A DNA stretch of 37,507 nucleotides from Prochlorococcus sp. AG-686-O05. GTDB taxonomy: Bacteria > Cyanobacteriota > Cyanobacteriia > PCC-6307 > Cyanobiaceae. Both the position numbers and the translations under genes were made by a program. Of this stretch, positions 9,465-20,467 are shown piece by piece. The stretch spans positions 1 through 37,507 of the forward strand of contig QCVV01000006.1 of the NCBI GenBank assembly GCA_003210235.1. Reading direction: 5' to 3'. The notes beneath the pieces are model-generated. The model saw only the letters and a list, made by a program, of their open reading frames with translations, searched no databases and was not told where the DNA came from. How positions within the stretch are numbered: position 1 is the stretch's first letter; every line of letters begins with the position of its first letter.

Positions 9465-10151
9465 TTGAAAATTTGGAATAAGATCCCCATTAGGGAGAAT
9501 AAAGATAAATTAATTGCAATACCTAGTTGTTTTAAATTTCTTTGTCCTCATCCTTACTATGATCTAGGTGCTCCTTATAAGGAAAAAAAGTCCATTTGGA
9601 AATTAAGAGAAGAAGTTGTAAAGAGATTAATTAAAGTAAATGACTTTTTAAAATTAAAAAATAATAGTTTTTCCCTTTTAATTTATGACAGTTGGCGACC
9701 TATCGAAGTTCAAAAATTTATGTTCAATAGAGCTATTATTTTGGAATGTGAAAGGCTAGATATTGGTGCTTCTGAAAAAGATATGGAACTATATCACATA
9801 GTTAAAAAAAATGTTGAGAAATTTTGGGCATATCCTTCCTCCGATGAGAGATGTCCACCACCACATTCAACTGGAGGTGCTTTAGATATAACTTTGGCCG
9901 ATAAATATGGAAATATTGTAGATATGGGAAGTAATATTGATCAGATGGATGATAAGTCAAAACCAGATTTTTATAATAATATTGAAAATGAAGATGCAAT
10001 TATATGGAATGAAAGAAGAAAGTTACTTAAAGAAATTATGATTAAATTTGATTTTGTTCAGCATCCAAATGAGTGGTGGCATTTTAGTTATGGAGATCAA
10101 CTATGGGCTTGGAGGAAAAATAAAACTAATGCTTTATATGGAAAGATTTGA
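9465..10151 (+). CDS. D-alanyl-D-alanine dipeptidase-like M15 peptidase (VanX-like; TTG start)
   Basis: YDSWRP, PPHSTGGALDITL, NEWWHFSYGDQLWAW: M15D zinc ligands and catalytic residues are present. Confidence 0.85.
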   Translation: MKIWNKIPIRENKDKLIAIPSCFKFLCPHPYYDLGAPYKEKKSIWKLREEVVKRLIKVNDFLKLKNNSFSLLIYDSWRPIEVQKFMFNRAIILECERLDIGASEKDMELYHIVKKNVEKFWAYPSSDERCPPPHSTGGALDITLADKYGNIVDMGSNIDQMDDKSKPDFYNNIENEDAIIWNERRKLLKEIMIKFDFVQHPNEWWHFSYGDQLWAWRKNKTNALYGKI

Positions 10152-10154
10152 TAT

Positions 10155-11945
10155 TTAATTTATCTCGCTTAGTAAATTTGTAATTAAAGATTCTTTTTGA
10201 TTGTTAATAAAATCCCCAAAATCTATTTTTGTACTGCTTATCTTCCAATATTCTAATAAGGGTTGAATAGTTTTTTCCAAATCATCAAGTTCCATTCTTT
10301 GCAAATATGGTTTAGCTAATCTTTGGAGGTTTTTACTTCCCCCCAACCATAGTTGATATTTATTCTGCCCACTCCCAACAAGAGCTAATTCTGCCATGTA
10401 AGGTCTTGTACATCCATTCGGACAACCAGTCATTCTAAATAATATTGTCTTTTCTATATTCATATCATTTAATAGTTTTTCTATTCTAATAAGAACTTCA
10501 GGCAAAATTCTTTCCGCTTCGGTCATGGCTAGACCACAAAGAGGGAGGGCTGGACATGCTAAAGCGTGTCTTTGAATTTCATTAATGTCATTAAGATTGT
10601 CATATCCAATTTTTTTTAAGGCCTTTTTAATTTCGCTTTTATTTTTATTGGGAATATTACAAAGCAAAATATCTTGATTAGGAGTAAGTCTTAAATTAAG
10701 GTCATTTTCTTTAACAAGATCTCTTATTAATGATTTCTTCGTACCAGAAAGCCTTCCTGATAGTAAAGGTAATCCAACAAAAAAATAATCTTTATTTTGT
10801 TTATGCCAACCTAGATAATCAATTAATTTATTTTCGGGTTCTTTTCTTAAAGGCTTAATTTCTTTTCTAAAGTATTTATCTAAAAGTATTTTTTTAAACC
10901 ATTTAATACCTTTACTATTCAAAAGGTATTTCATTCTGGAATTTTTCCTTGATTTCCTATCTCCATAATCTCTTTGAATGGCAACGATACTTTGAATTAG
11001 TTCAAAGGTGTCTTTTTTTTCAACATAACCAAGTGGATCTGCAATTCGTGCAAAGGTCTCTTCATTATTATGAGTTCGACCCATACCACCACCGATATAA
11101 AAATTACATCCTTCGAAGTCGCCTTCTTTAGAGGTGAATGCAACTATTCCAATATCATTAGTGAGGAGATCAACAGAATTATCGCCTGGAACTGTAACGG
11201 CACACTTAAACTTTCTTGGAAGGTATGTGGATCCATATAGAGGTTCTTTTTTGGTCCCGCTAAAAACATTCTCTTTAAATTGTAATTTCCTATTCTCTTC
11301 AATTTCTTTATCTGGTTTTATCGTATATTCCAAATCGCCATCAGCCCATAGTTCCAAAAAGGTTCCTTGTCCGGCTACAGGTGTTAAAAGATCAGCAACT
11401 TTTACTGCTAAAGTTCTTGCGGTTATGTATTCTGCGGTTTCAAAAGGTGCAGCCGGAGCCATGACATTTCTATTTATGTCCCCACAAGCAGCTAAAGTTG
11501 AGCCCATTGAATTTACAATGGACTTTATTACTTCCTTTAAGTTATCTTTTCTTATCCCATGCATTTGGAATGCTTGTCTAGTAGTTGCCCTCAGTGTGCC
11601 GTTTCCAAGTTTGTCAGATAATTCATCTAAAGATAAAAATAATTTACCTGGTATTTCTCCACCTGGACTTCTTAACCTAAGCATCATCTGCCAATCTTTA
11701 CTTTTGCCAGGTTTTCTGTTCTCTCTATTATCTTGTTGATAACTTCCATGAAATTTCAATAACTGAACAGCATCATTAGTAAAATGATCGCTTTCATTTC
11801 TCAATTCGCTTGCAAGTGGTTCCTTTAGAAAATCACTACCTTTCTTGAAATTTTCAAATTTAGATACTTCTAGACCATTTGCTAAGCAAACAGTCTCTTG
11901 TTTAACAAGTTCTTTTTTCTTTTTTACTTTTTCGACCTTGATCAA
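10155..11945 (-). CDS. sir: Ferredoxin-sulfite reductase
   Basis: RATTRQAFQMHGI, GDINRNVMAPAAP, ACPALPLCGLA, MTGCPNGCTRPYMAE (siroheme/4Fe-4S Cys motifs). Confidence 0.93.
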   Translation of the reverse strand: MIKVEKVKKKKELVKQETVCLANGLEVSKFENFKKGSDFLKEPLASELRNESDHFTNDAVQLLKFHGSYQQDNRENRKPGKSKDWQMMLRLRSPGGEIPGKLFLSLDELSDKLGNGTLRATTRQAFQMHGIRKDNLKEVIKSIVNSMGSTLAACGDINRNVMAPAAPFETAEYITARTLAVKVADLLTPVAGQGTFLELWADGDLEYTIKPDKEIEENRKLQFKENVFSGTKKEPLYGSTYLPRKFKCAVTVPGDNSVDLLTNDIGIVAFTSKEGDFEGCNFYIGGGMGRTHNNEETFARIADPLGYVEKKDTFELIQSIVAIQRDYGDRKSRKNSRMKYLLNSKGIKWFKKILLDKYFRKEIKPLRKEPENKLIDYLGWHKQNKDYFFVGLPLLSGRLSGTKKSLIRDLVKENDLNLRLTPNQDILLCNIPNKNKSEIKKALKKIGYDNLNDINEIQRHALACPALPLCGLAMTEAERILPEVLIRIEKLLNDMNIEKTILFRMTGCPNGCTRPYMAELALVGSGQNKYQLWLGGSKNLQRLAKPYLQRMELDDLEKTIQPLLEYWKISSTKIDFGDFINNQKESLITNLLSEIN

Positions 11946-12032
11946 GGGACCATAACATATCTCTTTTTATACATTAGCGAAAAGCTTATTTAACTGGTAG
12001 TAAATTATAGTTGTAATAGTCATAAATTATTC

Positions 12033-14196
12033 TTGTCTAAATATTTACTTGAGATAGGAACAGAAGAGTTACCAGCAAAATTTTCTCATTCTGTAATAAA
12101 CCAAATTAACTCTCTTATAGAATTTGAATTTGATAAGAAACTTATCAAATATAATAATATTATTTGCACCTCCACACCAAGAAGAATAGTTCTATTTCTT
12201 GAAGGGTTGGTTGATCAGGCGGATGATAAGACAGTAATAAGAAAAGGTCCAAAAGCTACTTCTGCATTTTTAAATGGCGTACCAACTAAAGCTGCTATAG
12301 GTTTTGCAAATAGTTTAGGTATTGATATAGATGACTTAGAAATAAGACAGACAGAAAAGGGTGAGTTTGTATTTGGAACAAAGATTGAGAAAGGAGAATC
12401 TACAAGATCTTCTTTATCTTCAATAATCCCTAAAGTAATTAAAAATTTGCAGGGCCCCCGATTTATGAAATGGGGATGTGGAAGCTTTAAATTTTCAAGA
12501 CCTATTAGATGGATTGTCTCACTATACAACAGTGAAATTCTTGATTTTGTTTTTGATGAATGTGATCCTAAGATTTCAATAGGCAACAAATCAAAAAGTC
12601 ATAGATTAATTAATAAATTTATTGAAATTCAATCCCCAGAAAATTATTTTGAATTAATGGCTAAGAGTGGAGTTTTTGTAAAAAGAGAAGAAAGAAAAGA
12701 AAAAATTGTTAATCTCATAAATCATGAATCTCAATTGGTAAATTTAGATCCTGATCTTTCTGATCATTTACTTAACGAACTAACTGATTTAGTTGAATCC
12801 CCTAATTTAATAACTAGCAATTTTGACAAGCAATTTCTTAATTTACCTGTTGAAGTTCTTTCAACGGTAATGAAAAATCACCAACGATATATTCCCCTGC
12901 TAAAAAAAGATAAAATTTTTTCTAAATTAGATTTAAGTTCTGAAAAGGTTATAAGTACAAATTTCTTTGTCTTATCAAATGGTCTTAGAGAATCTAATAA
13001 TATTATTTCTAAGGGAAATGAAAAAGTATTAAGGGCTAGATTCTCTGATGCAAAGTTTTTTGTAGAAAATGACAAAAAAGTTTCCTCTAAAGAAAGGAAT
13101 GAAAAACTTAAAAATGTTTCTTATTTGAAAGGGATGGGTAATGTTTTTCAGAGAGTAAAAAGAATAGAGGTTATCTCAGAAAAGATATTTAATTATTTAA
13201 ATGATCAATCTTTAGATAATGAAAAAACTATAGAAGCTGCAAAGTACTGTAAAAACGATTTGTGTAGTGAAATTGTTTATGAATTTCCTGAATTGCAAGG
13301 GATAATGGGGGGGGAAATACTTACGAAATGAAGGTTTTAGCGAAGAAATTTGTATAGCTGTAGCTGAACATTATTTGCCTGGTTTTTATAAAGATGATTT
13401 GCCTTCTACAAAATATGGAGCTATTACTTCTATCTCGGATAAAGTAGAAACGTTAATAAGTATATTTATATCAGGAAAAAGACCAAGTGGTTCATCTGAC
13501 CCGTATGCACTTAGAAGAAATTTAAATGGAGTTATTATAATTATTTGGCAATTCGAATTTGATTTGGATCTTGAAAATATTTTTGAGGAACTTCTCGAAT
13601 ATTGGAAAACTTTACTACCAAATTTGAAATTCGTGAAAAAAGAAGTTTTAAATGACTTAATTGAATTTTCTAATCAAAGAATTATTAGTCATCTTGATGA
13701 ATTATTAATCAGTAAGGATCTAATTAAAGCTACTTGTTTTTTTGATTCATCAGCTGAAAAAAAAATAATTAATATTTTGGATTTAAAAAATAGAATTAAT
13801 ACTATTAACCAACTTAAAGGGAAACCAAATTTTTCTGAAATTCAAAAAGTTATTTCGAGAGTTAGTAAACTTGCTCAAAATGGAAATCTTAAAACTACAA
13901 TTTTTACATGCAATGATTATGTAAATCCAGATCTATTTGAAAAAGAATGTGAAACTAAGGTATTTAAATTTATCAAAGAATTAGAAGAAATCGTTAAATT
14001 ACCAAATTGGGATTATTTTCAATTATTTAGTCTATTTGAGACTAATTCTGATAATCTTAATGAACTTTTTGATAATGAAAAGGGTGTTCTTATGATGGCA
14101 GAAAATCCTGAACTTAGAAATAATCGACTAAATTTATTAGGCTTGGTAAGAAATTATTCTTTAAGGATTGCTGATTTTACACTTTTTAACTCTTAA
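12033..14196 (+). pseudogene. glyS: Glycyl-tRNA synthetase beta subunit, reading frame interrupted by +1 at a G8 tract
   Basis: ORF 12033-13331 (LLEIGTEELP... to ELQGIMGGEILTK*) and ORF 13375-14196 (PGFYKDDLPSTKYG...DPYALRR...) are consecutive pieces of GlyS in different frames. Removing one G from 13307-13314 gives MGGKYLRNEGFSEEICIAVAEHYLPGFYKDD, one continuous protein. Confidence 0.9.
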
Positions 14197-15517
14197 CTTT
14201 AATTCCACCTTTTATTGAATAATTCTTAAGCATTTTTTCGACTTCTTTTTCTTCTCTTACAGCACTTTTAACTGGTTTATATTTTAATGGTGCTAGTGCT
14301 TTCCCTCTTAAAATTGATCCAAGAGTGAGCATAGTTAGTTTAATTTGCTGAAGGGGTTTCATCGCAACAACTCTTTTGTATAGATAACTATCAAAAGTTA
14401 GTCTTTGAACATCCATATCATCACACATTTCAACAAAAGCTTCTCTAGCTGAATCATTTCTATAAAAAATATTTTGTAGAATTTCTAATACCTTATAGGT
14501 TGTTCCATATTTTTTATCCCATTTTTTTAAGTAATTTTTTAAATCTTTTTCTGATGGTATCTCTTCCCCATTTTTGGAAGCTTCAACAATTTCTTCAGCA
14601 CACATTCTTCCACTTTTTGCAGCAAAGTATATACCTTCTCCAGAGCTTTTCGTTACATAACCAGCTGCATCGCCTACCAAAGCCATTCTGCCTACAACTC
14701 TTCGAGGTCTTGGATGCTCAGGAATAGGATGTGCTTCAACTTTAATGACTTCACCATTCACTAACCTTTTTTTGGCTCTATTCCTTACTCCTTCTTGAAG
14801 GCCTTTTATAAGGGATTGGTTTTTTTGCATTGTGCCTGTACCTACTGCAACATGATCATATTTTGGAAATACCCAACCATAAAAATCAGGAGAAACATCT
14901 GTTCCTACATACATCTCAGCGAGGTCTTCGTAGTAACTCATTTCTTCTTTAGGCAACTTAATTCGTTCTTGGAATGCTATTGCAACTTTGTAATCGCCTG
15001 CATCCATAGCTTTAGCAACTCTGCTGTTAGCTCCATCAGCCCCAATTAAGAGGTCTACAGTTAACTCTTTTAGTTCTCCTTTCTTTTCTCCAGAAGAAAA
15101 ATCTGAATAGGAGAGTTTGTATGGACCTTCATTATCATTCCCGGTATCAATTGAAGTAACTAATCCATTAATTAATGTTGCTCCAAGTTCAGAAGCTCTG
15201 TTTCTCATAAATGCATCCATTACCTCTCTTCTGCACATTCCTATATATTCATTATCACTTTTGCCATAAACATTATCCAAGCTAATATCAACTTCTCTAT
15301 TAGAAGGAGATATCATTTTCATATGTCTTACTTTTCTATCTATAATTGATTCTGGCAGGTCAAATTCCTCAACCATGCAAAGAGGAATGGCTCCTCCGCA
15401 AGGTTTTGCATTATCTAATTTCCTTTCAAAAAGCCAAGTTTTAATCCCAGATTTAGCAAGTATTTCAGCAGCACATGAACCACTTGGACCTCCACCAATT
15501 ACAGCAACTCTCAACAT
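14186..15517 (-). CDS. chlP: Geranylgeranyl diphosphate / geranylgeranyl-chlorophyll reductase
   Basis: VAVIGGGPSGSCAAEILAKSG FAD motif, KPCGGAIPLCM, GDAAGYVTKSSGEGIYFAAKSG. Confidence 0.93.
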   Translation of the reverse strand: MLRVAVIGGGPSGSCAAEILAKSGIKTWLFERKLDNAKPCGGAIPLCMVEEFDLPESIIDRKVRHMKMISPSNREVDISLDNVYGKSDNEYIGMCRREVMDAFMRNRASELGATLINGLVTSIDTGNDNEGPYKLSYSDFSSGEKKGELKELTVDLLIGADGANSRVAKAMDAGDYKVAIAFQERIKLPKEEMSYYEDLAEMYVGTDVSPDFYGWVFPKYDHVAVGTGTMQKNQSLIKGLQEGVRNRAKKRLVNGEVIKVEAHPIPEHPRPRRVVGRMALVGDAAGYVTKSSGEGIYFAAKSGRMCAEEIVEASKNGEEIPSEKDLKNYLKKWDKKYGTTYKVLEILQNIFYRNDSAREAFVEMCDDMDVQRLTFDSYLYKRVVAMKPLQQIKLTMLTLGSILRGKALAPLKYKPVKSAVREEKEVEKMLKNYSIKGGIKVKS

Positions 15518-15625
15518 ATTAAAAAAAATTGTATCCTATTAAAAACTACATCAATTTCCTTATAAAAGTGCATTTCGTAAATTAATAGTTAATATCGAAA
15601 TATCTTTTGATTATTAATCTTAATA

Positions 15626-16369
15626 TTGAAAAAAAAGAATCTTATAAATGAAGACATTGTTATACATGTTGCTGAGAGAAGAAATTTAAATGAAAATAAT
15701 TTTATATTCAAGAAATATTTTTTATTTATAGGTTTTTTTTTAATTTTCTTTTTACCTTTTATTGGCTTAGCATTTAAGAGTAATTTAAAAATTTATTTCT
15801 CTGAAGTTAATAATATTAAAAAAATTGTAAATAATGATCTTAGTATTTTGGGTCATTTACCCTACAAGGAAATTTCAAAAGATAAATTAGTTTTTATTGA
15901 ACCTAATATTGAAGTTCATATTGATATGAGTGAATCTCTTATCAAAATGAGAGAAGATGCGATTAAAGATGGAATATATTTGGTTTTCCTTAGTGGATAT
16001 AGATCAATAAATCTGCAGAAAGATATTTTTTATTCTTTAAAATCCATGAGAAATCAAATCGCTGCAGAGAGAGCTAGGGTCTCAGCACCACCAGGATATT
16101 CTGAACATAGTACAGGATTCGCTATTGATATTGGAGATGCTTACAACAGAGAAACAGACTTTGAAGTTGAATTTGAAAACACGGATGCGTTTAGATGGCT
16201 TAAAAAGAATGCAGCCAAATATCATTTCAAATTATCTTTCAATCAAAATAATAAAAATGTTGATTATGAGCCTTGGCACTGGAGATATGAAGGATCAATT
16301 GAAGCGCTCAAAGTTTTTGAAGCTTCAAATAGGAATTTGAAAAAAGCTAAAATATTAAAAAACAAATAA
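15626..16369 (+). CDS. D-alanyl-D-alanine carboxypeptidase, M15B (VanY-like), membrane anchored (TTG start)
   Basis: N-terminal TM, LSGYRSINLQ, SAPPGYSEHSTGFAIDIGDA, EPWHWRYEG. Confidence 0.85.
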   Translation: MKKKNLINEDIVIHVAERRNLNENNFIFKKYFLFIGFFLIFFLPFIGLAFKSNLKIYFSEVNNIKKIVNNDLSILGHLPYKEISKDKLVFIEPNIEVHIDMSESLIKMREDAIKDGIYLVFLSGYRSINLQKDIFYSLKSMRNQIAAERARVSAPPGYSEHSTGFAIDIGDAYNRETDFEVEFENTDAFRWLKKNAAKYHFKLSFNQNNKNVDYEPWHWRYEGSIEALKVFEASNRNLKKAKILKNK

Positions 16370-16480
16370 CTAATTACAGTTTTTGTATTTGATTTTCAAA
16401 GTCTTACAGTTAAATCCTTCAGAATAAGCATTCTTTGAGTTAGCCTTAAAATAATTAACTATTTGTTTGTAAGTTTTTTG

Positions 16481-18283
16481 ATGTCAACTTTAATTAAAGA
16501 AATAAGAAATGTAGCAATTATAGCTCATGTAGATCATGGTAAAACAACACTTGTTGATGCATTGTTATCTCAATCTGGAATATTTCGAGATAATGAAGTA
16601 GTGCCAACTTGCGTGATGGATTCAAATGATCTCGAGAGAGAAAGAGGCATAACAATACTTTCAAAAAATACTGCTGTTAATTATAAAAACACAAGAATTA
16701 ACATTATTGATACGCCTGGCCATGCTGACTTCGGCGGCGAAGTTGAAAGAGTCTTGGGCATGGTTGATGGGTGTTTATTAATTGTCGATGCTAATGAAGG
16801 CCCTATGCCTCAAACAAGATTTGTATTAAAAAAAGCCTTAGAAAAAGGTCTCAGGCCTATAGTTTTTGTAAATAAAATTGATAGACCTAGAGTAGTACCA
16901 GAAATTGCTGTTGATAAAGTTCTTGATTTATTTCTTGAATTAGGTGCTGATGATGATCAATGCGATTTTCCTTATTTATTCGGGAGTGGTTTATCTGGTT
17001 TTGCAAAAGAAGAAATGGAATCAAATAGTGATAATATGTTGCCCCTTTTTGAAGCTATTCTAAGGCATGTTCCTCCACCTGTAGGAGATTTAAATAAGCC
17101 ATTGCAACTCCAAATTACAACTTTGGATTATTCTGATTTCTTAGGAAGAATTGTAATTGGAAAAATTCATAATGGAACTATAAAAAATGGCCAACAAGCT
17201 AGCTTAATCAAAGAAAGTGGGAAAACTATCAAAGGTAAAGTAAGTAAGCTATTAGGATTTGAGGGATTACAAAGAATTGATATTAAAGAAGCCTTCGCAG
17301 GAGATATTGTTGCTGTCTCCGGTTTTGATGATGTAAATATTGGAGAAACGATTGCTTGTCCTGATTCTCCTCATCCCCTACCTTTAATTAAAGTTGATGA
17401 ACCTACATTAAATATGACCTTTGTCGTAAATGATTCTCCATTCGCGGGCAAAGAAGGGAAATTTGTTACGAGTAGACAATTAAAAAATAGATTGGAGAGG
17501 GAATTATTAACTAATGTAGCCCTAAGAGTTGAAGAAACGGATTCTCCAGATAGATTTTCTGTTTCTGGGAGAGGTGAACTTCATTTAGGAATTTTGATAG
17601 AAACAATGAGACGAGAAGGTTTTGAATTCCAAATATCGCAACCCCAAGTTATTTTTAGAGAAATTGATGATGTTCAATGCGAACCTATAGAAACATTAGT
17701 TTTAGATGTTCCAGAGGTGGCAGTTGGATCTTGTATTGAAAAACTAGGATCAAGAAAGGCTGAAATGAAAAACATGCAGACAAGTTCAGACGGAAGAACC
17801 CAATTAGAATTTCTTGTGCCATCAAGAGGTCTTATCGGATTCCGTGGTGAATTTGTAAGAATAACTAGAGGAGAGGGAATCATGAGTCATTCTTTCTATG
17901 AATATAAACCTAAAGCTGGAGATTTTGAGACAAGAAGGAATGGGGTGCTTATTTCTTTTGAAGAGGGTGTAGCTACATTTTATGCTTTAAAAAATGCAGA
18001 AGATAGAGGTGTTTATTTTATTAAACCAGGAGTGAAAGTTTATAAAGGTATGATTATTGGCGAGAATAATAGATCTCAGGATTTAGAGTTGAATATCTGT
18101 AAAACTAAGCAATTAACTAACATTAGGTCTGCTGGAGCGGAAGAATTAGATACTTTACAATCTCCAGTAGATATTACTCTTGAGAGAGCTCTTGAGTATA
18201 TAGGTCCCGACGAAATGTTAGAGGTCACACCCGATTCTATAAGAATGAGAAAATTAAAGAAGAAGAAGGTAATCAAAAAATAA
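16481..18283 (+). CDS. typA: GTP-binding protein TypA/BipA (listed ORF begins upstream; ATG at 16481 preferred)
   Basis: [50 protein letters not shown]. Confidence 0.95.
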   Translation: MSTLIKEIRNVAIIAHVDHGKTTLVDALLSQSGIFRDNEVVPTCVMDSNDLERERGITILSKNTAVNYKNTRINIIDTPGHADFGGEVERVLGMVDGCLLIVDANEGPMPQTRFVLKKALEKGLRPIVFVNKIDRPRVVPEIAVDKVLDLFLELGADDDQCDFPYLFGSGLSGFAKEEMESNSDNMLPLFEAILRHVPPPVGDLNKPLQLQITTLDYSDFLGRIVIGKIHNGTIKNGQQASLIKESGKTIKGKVSKLLGFEGLQRIDIKEAFAGDIVAVSGFDDVNIGETIACPDSPHPLPLIKVDEPTLNMTFVVNDSPFAGKEGKFVTSRQLKNRLERELLTNVALRVEETDSPDRFSVSGRGELHLGILIETMRREGFEFQISQPQVIFREIDDVQCEPIETLVLDVPEVAVGSCIEKLGSRKAEMKNMQTSSDGRTQLEFLVPSRGLIGFRGEFVRITRGEGIMSHSFYEYKPKAGDFETRRNGVLISFEEGVATFYALKNAEDRGVYFIKPGVKVYKGMIIGENNRSQDLELNICKTKQLTNIRSAGAEELDTLQSPVDITLERALEYIGPDEMLEVTPDSIRMRKLKKKKVIKK

Positions 18284-18289
18284 AATATT

Positions 18290-18673
18290 ATGAGAGATGA
18301 AGATATCAAAAATTTCGAGGATATTTTTTTAGATGCTTTAAATCTTTTTAATAAACAAAAATGGTATGAAGCTCATGATGCTTTTGAAGACATATGGAAT
18401 ACTCTTGATGGAGATGAGAGGCAAATTATACAAGGTATACTTCAAGTATCCGTTTCTCAATTCCATTTAAGCAAAGGGAATTTAAATGGAGCGACTATAT
18501 TAATGGGAGAAGGGTTAGGTAGAATAAAAAGTAGAACTAATATTGATTTAGGGATAGATCTGGAATCTTTTTGTAATTGTCTTGAGAAATTATTACAAAA
18601 ACTTCAATACAGAGAGGAATTAAATGAAAATGATAAGCCTTATCTATTGATAAAAAAGAAGAATGAATTTTGA
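18290..18673 (+). CDS. DUF309 domain protein
   Basis: KWYEAHDAFEDIWNTLDGDERQIIQGILQVSVSQFHLSKGN is typical of DUF309. Confidence 0.75.
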   Translation: MRDEDIKNFEDIFLDALNLFNKQKWYEAHDAFEDIWNTLDGDERQIIQGILQVSVSQFHLSKGNLNGATILMGEGLGRIKSRTNIDLGIDLESFCNCLEKLLQKLQYREELNENDKPYLLIKKKNEF

Positions 18674-19391
18674 AATAAATAACGTATTTCTGACTATTGA
18701 TGGAAAATCAATAGTAAAAGATGTGTCAATAAAGGTATGCCCAGGCGAAATTGTAGGTTTAATGGGACCAAATGGTGCAGGTAAAACTTCTACTTTTAAT
18801 CTTGCGGTTGGCAATTTAAAACCTGATAAGGGAGATATATTAATGAATGGCAAATCTATAAATAATTTCCCTTTGCCTAGTAGAGCAAGGCTTGGTTTAG
18901 GATATTTAACTCAAGAAGCAAGTATCTTTAGAGATCTAACAGTTAAAGAAAATATTGACTTAGCCTTATATAATTCATTTTTTAGTAGCGCGATAGTAAG
19001 AAATAAGAGAGAAAAAATAATTAATGATTTTAATCTAAACAAAGTTATTGATAATTATGGTTATCAACTATCAGGAGGGGAGAGGAGAAGGTGTGAAATA
19101 GCAAGAGCTCTATCAGTTGGTAGAAAAGGACCGAAATATTTACTTTTGGATGAACCTTTTGCCGGGATCGACCCCTTGGCTGTAAATGATTTAAAGAAAC
19201 TTATTATTAAACTAAGTAAGTCTGGAATGGGAATTCTTATCACTGACCATAATGTAAGAGAGACTTTATTAATTACGAACAAATCATATGTTTTAAGTGA
19301 AGGAAAGATTTTAGCGCATGGAACATCTACTGAACTTGCAAGTAATCAAATAGTGAAAAAGTTTTATTTGGGCGATGACTTTCAACTTTGA
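18663..19391 (+). CDS. lptB: LPS export ABC transporter ATPase
   Basis: GLMGPNGAGKTSTFN, LSGGERRRCEIARAL, LLLDEPFAGIDPLAV. Confidence 0.88.
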   Translation: MNFEINNVFLTIDGKSIVKDVSIKVCPGEIVGLMGPNGAGKTSTFNLAVGNLKPDKGDILMNGKSINNFPLPSRARLGLGYLTQEASIFRDLTVKENIDLALYNSFFSSAIVRNKREKIINDFNLNKVIDNYGYQLSGGERRRCEIARALSVGRKGPKYLLLDEPFAGIDPLAVNDLKKLIIKLSKSGMGILITDHNVRETLLITNKSYVLSEGKILAHGTSTELASNQIVKKFYLGDDFQL

Positions 19392-19512
19392 GTAGTTGAT
19401 TTAGAAATAGATTTAAATTAAATTTAAATAAATTTTTTGATATATTCGTGAATATTTTATTTAATTTATTATTTTATAATTAAGTCAAATAATACAGTTT
19501 TACAATTTACTG

Positions 19513-20457
19513 ATGATATTTTATGGATTTATCAAAAATTTAATTTACGATCCGGTATCCTCTATAGGGATTTTAATTTTTTATTTTTTATTAATTAATT
19601 TGCCTGTTTCTCTATTAGCCTTATTTAATAAAAAATCCTCAACATATGTAAGATTAATTACTATTTTAATTAATCTCCTTATAGCTTTGCAGCTTATCTT
19701 AAGATGGAGTTTATCTGGACATTTTCCAATAAGTAATTTATATGAATCGCTATATTTCTTAGTCTGGGGCATATCTTTAGGTCAATTATTAGTAGAGAAT
19801 GAATACCCGACTCCGATAATCCCAGCAATAGCAATACCTATTGAACTTTTAACTGTAGCTTTTGCCTGCTTTGTTTTGCCAGATGATTTAAAGCTATCAT
19901 CTAATCTTGTTCCAGCATTAAGATCAAGTTGGTTAATTATGCATGTAAGTGTAGTCATGCTTAGTTATGCCGCTCTTATAATTGGCTCTTTACTCTCGGC
20001 TTCCGTACTGTTTATTAAAACAAGCCAACCTCTTCAACTTAGAAGTAGTTCTACAGGTGTAGGTGGTTTCAAAATGTCTAATGCTTACTCGGTCAATAAT
20101 ATGATTGAGCCTGTAAATTTTTCTCATTCTGAGGAATTAGATACTCTTAGTTATCGATCTATATTAGTAGGATTTGTTCTTCTAACTCTTGGATTAATTA
20201 CTGGAGCTATTTGGGCTAATGAAGCTTGGGGTACTTGGTGGAGTTGGGATCCTAAGGAAACCTGGGCTTTCATCTCTTGGTTATTTTATGCTGCCTATTT
20301 ACATATGAGGATAAGTAGAGGTTGGCAAGGTAGAAGACCCGCATTACTTGCTACTGCTGCCTTTTTTATCGTACTTATATGCTATATCGGAGTAAATTTC
20401 TTAGGTGTAGGTTTGCATAGTTATGGTTGGATCTTTGGAATATTTAATTTATTTTAA
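19513..20457 (+). CDS. ccsA: Cytochrome c biogenesis protein CcsA (system II)
   Basis: Polytopic membrane protein with WGTWWSWDPKETWAFISWLFYAAYLHMR heme-handling motif. Confidence 0.92.
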   Translation: MIFYGFIKNLIYDPVSSIGILIFYFLLINLPVSLLALFNKKSSTYVRLITILINLLIALQLILRWSLSGHFPISNLYESLYFLVWGISLGQLLVENEYPTPIIPAIAIPIELLTVAFACFVLPDDLKLSSNLVPALRSSWLIMHVSVVMLSYAALIIGSLLSASVLFIKTSQPLQLRSSSTGVGGFKMSNAYSVNNMIEPVNFSHSEELDTLSYRSILVGFVLLTLGLITGAIWANEAWGTWWSWDPKETWAFISWLFYAAYLHMRISRGWQGRRPALLATAAFFIVLICYIGVNFLGVGLHSYGWIFGIFNLF

Positions 20458-20467
20458 GTTCCAATTT

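Noticed and set aside
11134-11739. 201-aa plus-strand ORF antisense to sir
   Set aside because: Lies wholly inside a strongly supported minus-strand CDS, has no family-like motifs, and is a typical shadow ORF.
16125-16340. 71-aa plus-strand ORF overlapping the VanY-like gene in another frame
   Set aside because: The overlapping frame carries the recognisable M15 catalytic motifs; this one has none.
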